From JANQRV01 sp964533785 (GTDB lineage: Bacteria > Bacteroidota > Bacteroidia > Chitinophagales > Saprospiraceae), in NCBI GenBank assembly GCA_964533785.1, contig CAZHNG010000399.1, positions 1 to 5,931 of the forward strand: 5,931 bases of DNA, read 5' to 3'. Below the pieces are notes generated by a model, which worked only from the letters and a program-made list of their open reading frames with translations, was not told the origin of the DNA and did no database searches. The position numbers and the translations under genes are program-made. Below, one piece after another: positions 1 to 5,931 of this stretch. How positions within the stretch are numbered: position 1 is the stretch's first letter; every line of letters starts with the position of its first letter.

Positions 1-504
1 GATGAGGTGACCGCCTTTCTGGACCTGCCACGGCGGGTAGAGATCATGCAATTACTGAGAAAACTGGCTCGTAATACCGGAAAGGCTATTTTATTATCAA
101 CGCATGATATGGATTTAGCTTTGCGGAGTGCTGATCGGATTTGGTTACTTCCCAAAGGCGGCCCGTTACACGTTGGTGCACCCGAAGACTTAGTCTTAAA
201 TGGAACTTTTGAACAAGCTTTTACCAGCGAAGGGGTTTCCTTCAATAGATTTAGTGGCTCCTTTCAAATGCAACAGTCCTCAGAACAGCCTGTACAGTTG
301 ATCGGAGAGGGGGAGGCAGCTACCTGGACGCACAGGGCTTTAGAACGTGAAGGATTTGCCATTCAAGAAAATGCACCCCTCCAAATTGAGGTGCTTGTTA
401 AAAATAACCAACTTAAATGGAAGGCTCATGAAGGTGGACAATCACGGGAATTCGGATCTATCTATGCGTTGATAGCAGGAATTCGTCATAAGAATGTGTT
501 TTAA
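1..504 (+). CDS. ABC transporter ATP-binding protein, iron-siderophore/haem/cobalamin type (3' part only)
   Basis: The reading frame is open from base 1, so this is the C-terminal 167 residues of a longer protein whose Walker A and signature motifs lie to the left. It begins with the end of Walker B (Asp-Glu, bases 1-6, including the catalytic Glu), followed by the D-loop (AFLDLP) and the H-loop (STHDMDLA, switch His near base 103). ADRIWLLPKGGPLHVGAPEDL is replaced here by its recognisable parts: ADRIWLL and GAPEDL, which are typical of FecE/FepC/HmuV-like ATPases. These hydrolyse ATP on the cytoplasmic face to drive import of iron chelates, haem or B12. About 85 residues follow the ATPase core, an extension I associate with Bacteroidota members of the family. 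The GTG at base 7 is an internal codon, not a start. The residue after Asp-Glu is Val rather than the usual Pro. The substrate cannot be told from this fragment. The partner permease and binding protein are not in the window. Confidence 0.9.
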   Translation, partial: DEVTAFLDLPRRVEIMQLLRKLARNTGKAILLSTHDMDLALRSADRIWLLPKGGPLHVGAPEDLVLNGTFEQAFTSEGVSFNRFSGSFQMQQSSEQPVQLIGEGEAATWTHRALEREGFAIQENAPLQIEVLVKNNQLKWKAHEGGQSREFGSIYALIAGIRHKNVF

Positions 505-519
505 TATGAAATTTAACAG

Positions 520-551
520 TCTCAATTTGGTCTTTCTTGATCAAATTGAGA
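520..551. terminator. Inverted repeat between convergent genes, possible bidirectional terminator
   Basis: CTCAATTTG (521-529) is perfectly repeated in inverse as CAAATTGAG (542-550). An outer T-A pair (520/551) and inner G-T and T-A pairs extend it to about 12 pairs around an 8-base loop. It lies 15 bases after the ABC ATPase stop and about 48 bases beyond the stop of the oppositely oriented kinase gene, where a shared terminator is expected. The stem is AT-rich and has no clean T-tract on either strand, so it is not a textbook intrinsic terminator. A protein-binding site is the alternative. Confidence 0.5.
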
Positions 552-599
552 ATTGCTGCAACTTTTGAAAATAAGTGATAAGGTGTACTAATACTAGGC

Positions 600-2426
600 T
601 TACAACTTGTCGTAACGAGTTTTTCGCTTGGTCAGTCGTCCGCTGATATTGGTATTAGCAAGGGCCCCCTGGGCTCCCGGATTGATTTCCGCTGCATTTC
701 CTTCGTCAGTATCGATATGCATTTCCAATTTGGATTGAGGAGACACACGGATCAGTACATTTCCAAAAGTAAGGCTTCGTTCGTCATTATCGACAGCGAC
801 CTCTACTACATCGCGATCATTTACTCCGAAAAAATCGGCATCTTCGGGCGTCATATGTATGTGACGCAAAGCGCAGATTACCCCTTCTTTGAGGTCTACT
901 TTATTTTCGTTTTCAGCGAGTAGTGTGATACCGGGACTGTTTTCTGTGTGACCAGATTCCCGGATAGGGGCGTCAATCCCCAAGAAAAATTCATCGGTAC
1001 GGGAAATTTCTACCTGGTTTTTAGAGCGGACCGGTCCTAGGATACGTACCTTTTCTATCCTGTTCTTGGGGCCAATTAAAGTCAACGTTTCCTTACACGC
1101 AAATTGCCCTGGTTGCGATAAATCCCTGTGTTTGGTTAATTGATATCCAGGGCCAAACAAGGCTTCCAACGTTTCTTGATCAAGGTGTACGTGACGGGCT
1201 GAGATTGCAATAGGAATGGTGGGAACAATGTTTACCTTATCCCTTTCTTCGATCAATTTAGCAGCTTTTTGTGCGATGGCAAACTGCTCGTCGGTAGCCA
1301 CCACCAATATTTTACAACGGCTATATGCTTCTGAAATTTCTTCTACCGGGCGGTTGGGCGTAACGTCCAAATCCCGGTTTTTATCCTCATTGATGGCTGC
1401 TCCTAAAAAGTCCAGCCTTTGCGACGATCGGTGGCGAATAGTAGCACTATTTTCTCCTATACCTCCGGTGTATACAATAGCATCAACTCCTCCCATGAGT
1501 GCAGCGTATGCTCCAATGTATTTTCGCAGACGATGAGAAAAAATATGGATCGCCAAACGAGAAGTTTCATCTCCTTCGGCAGCCCGTTTTTCAATATCCC
1601 GCATATCATTTACCCCGGTCAATCCCTTTAGTCCACTTTCTTCATTCAAAAGGGTGTTAATTTTTGCCATGGACAATTGCTCTTTTTCGGCCAGGTAAGC
1701 CAAAATTCCCGCGTCCACGTCACCCGAACGGGTGCCCATTACCAGTCCTTCCAACGGCGTCATCCCCATACTGGTCTCTACAGAACGGCCGTACTCTACC
1801 GCACAAACACTAGCACCATTCCCTAAATGGCAAGTAATGATTCTTAAGTTTCGGATATCACTTTGAAGGTATCTGGCGGCTCGATGAGCTACAAATTCAT
1901 GACTGGTGCCATGAAAACCATAACGACGAATTTTGAATTTTTCGACATAATGTTGGGGAAGAGCGTACATTTTTGCCCGGCGGGGTATGGTGGCGTGAAA
2001 AGCAGTGTCAAAAACGGCAACATGCCGTAGATCCGGTAAAGACTTACGCGCAATTCGAATGCCCAACAAATTATTCGGATTGTGTAAAGGAGCCAAGGAA
2101 GTTAATTCCTCGATCACGGCTTCTGCTTTTTCATCGATCAGTACAGGCTCGTCAAAATATTCTCCACCATGCACTACCCGGTGCCCAACCCCAAGTAATT
2201 TTTCCGGATCCGTTTTTTGTAAAAGCAGTGAGAACGTTCGTTCTAGAACTTTTTGGTGCCCATTTTCAGTGAAATGTATCACATCCTCCGAATCAGAAAA
2301 CTTCAACTGGGGCTGCTCTTCAGACAATCGCTCAATTTTGAAAGTTAAAAAACGTTTTCCCGTTATCGCCTGAATAATTTCTCCTTTAACGGACGAGCTA
2401 CCACAATTAATGACTAAGATTTGCAT
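600..2426 (-). CDS. Bifunctional acetate kinase / PduL-type phosphotransacylase fusion
   Basis: Residues 1-395 are a complete acetate/propionate kinase (AckA family, usually about 400 residues). Visible motifs are INCGSSSVK with Asn7, GHRVVHGG with Arg83, DTAFH with Asp140, GFHGTSH with His172, HLGNGAS, GTRSGD with Arg233, GGIGEN near 321-326, and ATDEQ with Glu380. Residues 400-590 are a PduL (PTAC) phosphotransacylase: ISARHVHLD (His412, His414), PGQFACKET, RILGPVRSKNQVEIS (Arg467, Glu473), RHIHMTPEDA (His522, His524) and MHIDTDEGNAA (His570). The His/Glu spacing matches the two-zinc site I recall for R. palustris PduL. Together the halves should turn acetyl-CoA (or propionyl-CoA) plus phosphate into acyl-phosphate, then acid plus ATP, in the cytosol; the reverse direction is also possible. 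I see no encapsulation peptide or microcompartment genes here. The C-terminus ends in a Lys/Arg-rich tail (TKRKTRYDKL). The ATG at 2426 fits the AckA N-terminus exactly and has no Shine-Dalgarno sequence. It appears monocistronic in view. Confidence 0.95.
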   Translation of the reverse strand: MQILVINCGSSSVKGEIIQAITGKRFLTFKIERLSEEQPQLKFSDSEDVIHFTENGHQKVLERTFSLLLQKTDPEKLLGVGHRVVHGGEYFDEPVLIDEKAEAVIEELTSLAPLHNPNNLLGIRIARKSLPDLRHVAVFDTAFHATIPRRAKMYALPQHYVEKFKIRRYGFHGTSHEFVAHRAARYLQSDIRNLRIITCHLGNGASVCAVEYGRSVETSMGMTPLEGLVMGTRSGDVDAGILAYLAEKEQLSMAKINTLLNEESGLKGLTGVNDMRDIEKRAAEGDETSRLAIHIFSHRLRKYIGAYAALMGGVDAIVYTGGIGENSATIRHRSSQRLDFLGAAINEDKNRDLDVTPNRPVEEISEAYSRCKILVVATDEQFAIAQKAAKLIEERDKVNIVPTIPIAISARHVHLDQETLEALFGPGYQLTKHRDLSQPGQFACKETLTLIGPKNRIEKVRILGPVRSKNQVEISRTDEFFLGIDAPIRESGHTENSPGITLLAENENKVDLKEGVICALRHIHMTPEDADFFGVNDRDVVEVAVDNDERSLTFGNVLIRVSPQSKLEMHIDTDEGNAAEINPGAQGALANTNISGRLTKRKTRYDKL

Positions 2427-2663
2427 TTGAAATGTTACTTATTAGCTATCGGAAAGTCCGGCGAATTTAGTAAGATTTTGACAAAGTCCATCCACTTATT
2501 TGGCCAAATTGTCTTAAAGAGCCCTTATTGAATTTGGAGAAAATTGCAATGAATTTTTTCTGTACATTTCCATACGAGAAATTGAATTGTATCTTTTTAA
2601 GGTTATAAAAGGTGGACCCTATGTTTTTTGTACCTTGTAAGCCTTCGGTCAGAATACACCCGT
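2427..2663. promoter_or_regulatory. Intergenic region between divergent genes, presumed to hold both promoters
   Basis: This 237-base AT-rich stretch separates the start of the kinase/phosphotransacylase fusion (leftward) from the start of the sensor gene (rightward). Both transcripts must start here or further upstream. The best match I see to the Bacteroidota -7 element TAnnTTTG for the rightward gene is TACATTTC at 2563-2570, with a TTG at 2544-2546. It misses the last base and the spacing is short, so it is weak. I see no convincing match on the leftward strand. There is no Shine-Dalgarno sequence before either ATG. Confidence 0.35.
2498..2509. promoter_or_regulatory. Perfect 12-bp palindrome, candidate operator
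   Basis: ATTTGGCCAAAT is a perfect palindrome lying about 72 bases upstream of the fusion gene's ATG and about 155 bases upstream of the sensor gene's ATG. Its position between divergent promoters is where a dimeric regulator could act. No known operator is recognised, and a 12-mer can occur by chance. Confidence 0.3.
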
Positions 2664-4031
2664 ATGAAAAACCTGTCTAAAGTATACTGCTGGTCAATAG
2701 TTGTGGTACTCACCTGTTTATCCTGTATTTCCCGGGCACAAGAGAATGATGAAATACTCTACTTCGACCACCTGGGCATTGAACAAGGCTTATCCCAAAA
2801 CCGGGGTAAAGTGATCCTGCAAGACCAGCAAGGCTTCATCTGGATCGGTACCGGAGACGGCCTTAACCGCTACGATGGCTATGAATTTATCATTTACAAA
2901 AATGAAATCGGCAATGCCCACAGCTTGAGCAATAATAATATTAGTGCCCTTTGGGAGGATCGTAAGGGTAACCTCTGGGTAGGCACGAGTAACGGTTTAA
3001 ATTCTCTGGATCGTCAAACCGACCAATTTCATCGTTTTTTTCACGATCCTGCGGATACGGCTTCCTTAAGCGATAATACTATAACCTGCATTTTTGAAGA
3101 TAACAACCAGCAGCTTTGGATCGGGACAGAAAATGGCCTCAATCGGTATGATCTGCGAACCAAGCGGTTTGATCGCTGGCTCTACGATCCCGAGGATCCG
3201 AATAGCATCAGCCATAATGTTGTTTTAGCTATTCGTGCAGACCGTTTCGGCAATACCTGGATAGGAACCGCTAATGGACTGAATAAATTGGACACGATAA
3301 GCAATAGTTTTGATAAGTACATCCCGGAGTCAGGTAAGTATCAACCTAATATTTCAGATCCTAATGGGATCTTTAACATCATTCCCGAAAAAGAGGGGCG
3401 GCTGTGGATAAGTACTTTTGGCGGCCGCTTGGAACTTTTTGATCCCGAAGCAAAAGAGTTTGTCACTTCACAAAATAGGGATGTCCAATATTTTGAATAT
3501 ACTGGAGGTCAGGCGGTAGCATTGGCGGAAGATGCAAAAGGGGGATTATGGATCGGATCCCAGGAAAACGGTCTGTATTACCGCGATCCGCTGAGTGGTC
3601 GTTACCAGCATTACAGGCATGACCCCAATCGCCCCACCAGTCTCAGTCTTGACCTTGTCACCAGTGTTTTTGTAGATAAAAGCAATGATCTGTGGGTAGG
3701 GACGGGCCCCGGAGGTGTGAATAAACTGAACCGCTTTCGGGGAAAGTTTAAATTGTACCGAGCTTCTTCTTCCGATCCTAATAGCCTGAGCAGCAGTTAT
3801 GTCTATTCTATTTATGAGGATTCCGAGGGCATGATTTGGCTCGGAACCATTGGTGGCGGGTTAAACCGTTTCGACCCTGATACGGGGCAATTTGAACATT
3901 TTCTGAATGATCCCGGTGATCCGAACAGTCTTAATGATAATACCGTTTATTCCATTTACGAGGATCCCGAAAAAAATCTCTGGATCGGTACGGAACGAAT
4001 CTCAATCCGGGGAATTATACTTTGCAAGTAA
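2664..4031 (+). CDS. Reg_prop beta-propeller sensor, N-terminal fragment of a broken hybrid sensor kinase gene
   Basis: The ATG at 2664 is chosen because it directly precedes a signal peptide: MKNLSK, a hydrophobic core (WSIVVVLTCLSC) and a likely signal peptidase I site after SRA, before QEND. The mature part opens with FDHLGIEQGLSQN, the usual entry to the periplasmic propeller of Bacteroidota hybrid two-component sensors. It then has eight full blades and the start of a ninth (motif W-I/V-G-T, often followed by GLNRYD). These domains normally sense an extracellular ligand, often a glycan fragment, in the periplasm. The frame ends abnormally: after the ninth WIGTE it reads ten unrelated residues (RISIRGIILC plus a Lys) and stops. 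Family members usually carry about fourteen blades followed by a Y_Y_Y domain, a membrane helix and a kinase. The kinase follows here in another frame. If made, the 455-residue product would be a soluble secreted propeller without any signalling output. Confidence 0.8.
   Translation: MKNLSKVYCWSIVVVLTCLSCISRAQENDEILYFDHLGIEQGLSQNRGKVILQDQQGFIWIGTGDGLNRYDGYEFIIYKNEIGNAHSLSNNNISALWEDRKGNLWVGTSNGLNSLDRQTDQFHRFFHDPADTASLSDNTITCIFEDNNQQLWIGTENGLNRYDLRTKRFDRWLYDPEDPNSISHNVVLAIRADRFGNTWIGTANGLNKLDTISNSFDKYIPESGKYQPNISDPNGIFNIIPEKEGRLWISTFGGRLELFDPEAKEFVTSQNRDVQYFEYTGGQAVALAEDAKGGLWIGSQENGLYYRDPLSGRYQHYRHDPNRPTSLSLDLVTSVFVDKSNDLWVGTGPGGVNKLNRFRGKFKLYRASSSDPNSLSSSYVYSIYEDSEGMIWLGTIGGGLNRFDPDTGQFEHFLNDPGDPNSLNDNTVYSIYEDPEKNLWIGTERISIRGIILCK
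2841..3991 (+). repeat. Tandem Reg_prop propeller repeats, about 144-base period
   Basis: The Trp codons of nine W-(I/V/L)-(G/S)-(T/S) motifs sit at 2841, 2976, 3117, 3258, 3405, 3549, 3693, 3837 and 3981. The spacings are 135, 141, 141, 147 and then 144 four times, so each blade is 45-49 residues. Most units also carry a DP-SLS-N-I/V segment before the motif and a GLN-R/K-hydrophobic-D turn after it. The fifth (WISTFGG) and sixth (WIGSQENG) are the most diverged. The ninth is cut off just after the motif. Confidence 0.9.
3981..4012 (+). other. Deletion/frameshift junction inside the sensor gene
   Basis: Up to about 3990 the frame of the 2664 start encodes blade motif LWIGTE. From 3995 a different frame (two bases on) encodes TNLNPGNYTLQVKGSNGDG, the last strands of a Y_Y_Y domain. 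Blade sequence and Y_Y_Y sequence therefore abut with no room for the rest of either. A single-base error would not explain the missing blades and the missing first two-thirds of Y_Y_Y, so a deletion whose length is not a multiple of three is inferred. The breakpoint lies within roughly 3989-3998. Shared bases at the joint can be only a few and cannot be determined without an intact homologue. Confidence 0.7.
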
Positions 4032-5931
4032 AAGGCTCCAATGGTGACGGTACCTGGAACGAAGAAGGAACCTTCTTAAATATTCGCATTTTGCCTCCCT
4101 GGTGGCAGACCTGGTGGGCAAAAACTATTTATGCATTGATTGGAGTTATTTTGCTGATCATTGTGATACAATGGCGAACCCGCCGGCAACGCCAAAAACT
4201 GGCCGAAGCCAAGCGGCTGAATGAACGGTTGTTGCAAGTCGACAAACTCAAGGATCAATTTCTCGCCAATACCTCCCATGAATTACGCACGCCACTTCAG
4301 GGCATCATTGGCATAACCGAATCCGTATTGGACGGTACGACCGGAGTGATATCCAATGAAACAAAGTCCAATCTGGAAATGGTCGTTTCTTCCGGTAAAC
4401 GACTCAACAGCCTGGTCAATGATATTCTGGATTTTTCGAAACTCAAGCACCAGGACATCGAGTTGCTGCGCAAGCCCGTCAACCTAAAGGTTTTAGTGGG
4501 TATTGTTTTGCGCAATAACACTCCGCTTATTAAGGGAAAGGACCTGGAATTTGTTAACAATATTCCTAAGGATCTGCCCTTTGTCCACGTTGATGAGAAC
4601 AGAGCGCAGCAAATATTATACAACCTGATCGGCAATGCCATCAAATTCACCGAACGCGGCTACATCAAACTCGATGCTATAGCAGCCGGTCCCTTTGTTC
4701 AAGTTAGCGTAGCGGATACCGGCATTGGCATACCCAAAAACAAGCAGGACATTATATTCGAAGAATTCGAGCAGGGAGATGGTTCAATTTCAAGAGAATA
4801 TACGGGTACGGGACTCGGGTTGAGTATCAGCAAACGATTGGTTGAGCTACACGGCGGAAAAATGTGGGTGGAAAGCGAAGTAGGGAAGGGGGCTACTTTT
4901 TTCTTCACTTTACCGGTATCCCAAGAAAAAGCAACCACCCTTACCGAGGATTCAAAGCCTTTGGCTGCGCTTCCCCCGATCCCGGCAACGGAAAGCCAAC
5001 CTTCCACAGCACCCATTGCCTTTGCTCACAAGGACGGCATCCGCATCTTGGTCGTTGATGACGAACCGGTCAATCAGCAGGTACTTAAGAATCATCTGTC
5101 GGGGCAAAATTTTCAGGTTTCACAAGCATTAAACGGAGCGGAAGCCCTGAAAATACTGGACAAAGATCCCAACTATGACCTGGTCTTGCTGGATGTGATG
5201 ATGCCCCGTATGTCGGGTTACCAGGTCTGTCAGAAGATCCGCGAGAAATTCCTGCCCTCCGAATTACCAGTCATTATGATTACCGCCAAAAATCAGTTGC
5301 ACGATATCGTTCAAGGTTTATCCCTGGGGGCTAATGACTATTTGCCCAAACCTTTCCATAAAGAAGAATTGCTGGCACGGATCAGAACTCAGCTCGACCT
5401 GCATAATATCTTTGCCGTTGCCGGCCGTTTCGTACCCAATGAATTCCTGCATTCGCTCAATAAAGAGCGACTCACTGAGGTCGTATTGGGTGACCATATC
5501 GAACGCGAAGTAACGGTGCTGTTTGCTGACATCCGGGACTACACGACCCTCGCCGAAAGCATGACACCCGAACAAAATTTTAAGTTCGTAAATGAATTTC
5601 ACGGCCGGTTGGGACCCATTATCCGTGAAAACGGCGGTTTTATCAATCAGTACCTGGGCGACGCCATTATGGCCATTTTCCCCGGCAGTCCTGAAAATGC
5701 GTTACGGTCAGCCATCGACATGCAAAAACGACTGGCCGATTACAATCTCGAACGCAAGGAAGAAGGACGCAAAGCGATCCGGATCGGGATCGGTTTGCAT
5801 ACCGGTTCGCTGATCATGGGGATCATCGGGGACCAAAAGCGTATGGAAGCTGCTACCATTGCCGATACGGTGAATACCGCTTCCAGAATTGAAAACCTGA
5901 ATAAGCATTACAAAACTTCTATACTCCTGAG
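3995..5931 (+). CDS. Hybrid histidine kinase / receiver / class III cyclase, C-terminal fragment running off the window
   Basis: This frame is open from 3941 to the right edge. Homology starts at about 3995 with the end of Y_Y_Y (NLNPGNY, NGDGTW, ILPPWWQTWW). One membrane helix follows (about 4124-4174), then a charged, probably coiled-coil linker. HisKA has the phospho-accepting His at 4277-4279 (NTSHELRTP). HATPase_c has an N box NLIGNAIKFT, DTGIGIP (Asp at 4715) and GTGLGLSIS (4805 on). A Pro/Ser/Thr-rich linker of about 40 residues leads to a receiver with acidic pair DDE (5057-5065), phospho-acceptor Asp 5192-5194 (LLDVMMP), the Thr of MITAK and the Lys of PKPF. A nucleotide cyclase ends the visible part. 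All kinase and receiver residues are intact. I find no ATG between 3941 and the kinase core; only TTG (4022) or GTG (4163) could start it, so it is probably not translated alone. It belongs with the 2664 gene as one disrupted sensor. Confidence 0.85.
5495..5931 (+). other. Class III adenylate/guanylate cyclase domain of the hybrid sensor (incomplete at window edge)
   Basis: The domain follows a short helix-rich stretch (RFVPNEFLHSLNKERL and VVLGDHIERE) that commonly precedes receiver-linked cyclases. The two metal-binding Asp residues are present: FADIRDYT (5528-5530) and YLGDAIMAIF (5660-5662). The Asp of ATIADTVNTASRIE (5864-5866), at the second purine-selecting position, is kept, as are the transition-state Asn (5873-5875) and Arg (5885-5887). 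The Lys usual for adenylate cyclases in the K-x-x-G-D motif is Gln (5648-5650), so whether it makes cAMP, cGMP or nothing is open. Kinase-receiver relay to a cyclase would turn the propeller signal into a cyclic-nucleotide signal instead of the DNA-binding output of classical hybrid two-component systems. Confidence 0.85.

Noticed and set aside
7..504. GTG at base 7 as the start of a 165-residue protein
   Set aside because: The frame is open to base 1 and the codons before it (Asp, Glu) are the end of a Walker B motif, so the GTG is internal and the gene is cut by the window edge.
717..2373. Plus-strand open frames under the kinase/phosphotransacylase fusion
   Set aside because: The opposite strand carries a full-length conserved enzyme; these translations show no domain or signal features.
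2628..2663. TTG at 2628 as the start of the propeller protein
   Set aside because: It would put 12 extra residues ahead of a clean signal peptide beginning at the ATG at 2664, and there is no ribosome-binding site to favour it.
2621..2680. Short open frame of 19 codons from the ATG at 2621
   Set aside because: It overlaps the sensor gene start in another frame, has no recognisable product and no ribosome-binding site; chance is sufficient.
2664..2760. Lipoprotein signal (Leu-Ser-Cys) in the sensor leader
   Set aside because: The residue at -3 is Cys rather than Leu/Val/Ile and a standard SRA cleavage site follows a few residues later; signal peptidase I fits better.
3985..4000. Simple one-base sequencing error in the sensor gene
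   Set aside because: Restoring the frame would still leave a blade joined directly to the last third of Y_Y_Y, so missing sequence must also be explained.
4076..5908. Open frames on the minus strand under the kinase and cyclase (for example 4297-4650 and 4699-5016)
   Set aside because: They are antisense shadows of strongly conserved kinase, receiver and cyclase coding sequence and have no recognisable domains.
1..5931. CRISPR arrays, tRNA or rRNA genes, insertion sequences
   Set aside because: I saw no short repeat-spacer pattern, tRNA-like cloverleaf, transposase or terminal inverted repeats; the only tandem repeat is the protein-coding propeller.

Overview
The window looks like chromosomal DNA of a Bacteroidota bacterium. 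A marine or aquatic Saprospiria/Cytophagia-like lineage is possible, but that is only an impression from protein style. The grounds are AT-rich intergenic DNA, no Shine-Dalgarno sequence before either visible start codon, a siderophore/haem-type ABC ATPase with a C-terminal extension, and a giant beta-propeller sensor kinase of the Reg_prop/Y_Y_Y type that is typical of this phylum.

Layout: (1) Bases 1-504 (+) are the 3' end of an ABC-transporter ATPase gene that enters from the left. (2) Bases 505-599 separate two convergent genes and hold an inverted repeat (520-551) that may be a bidirectional terminator. (3) Bases 600-2426 (-) encode a 608-residue fusion of acetate kinase (AckA, residues 1-395) and a PduL-type phosphotransacylase (residues 400-590). 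All the catalytic and metal-binding residues I could place are present in both halves, so one polypeptide should convert acyl-CoA to acyl-phosphate and then to acid plus ATP. (4) Bases 2427-2663 lie between divergent genes and include a perfect 12-bp palindrome. (5) From 2664 to the right edge (+) runs a very large hybrid sensor: signal peptide, Reg_prop beta-propeller blades, end of a Y_Y_Y domain, one membrane helix, HisKA, HATPase_c, receiver and class III nucleotide cyclase. It continues past the window.

The main anomaly is in the sensor. The propeller frame breaks off inside the ninth blade motif at about 3990 and stops at 4031. The next recognisable sequence, in another frame, is already the last third of the Y_Y_Y domain. 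Several blades and most of Y_Y_Y are therefore missing and the frame is shifted. This looks like an internal deletion that split the gene into a secreted propeller fragment and a membrane kinase/cyclase fragment without a good start codon. An assembly error remains possible. The genes show no obvious shared pathway: metal or haem uptake, acetate overflow/ATP production, and signal transduction.
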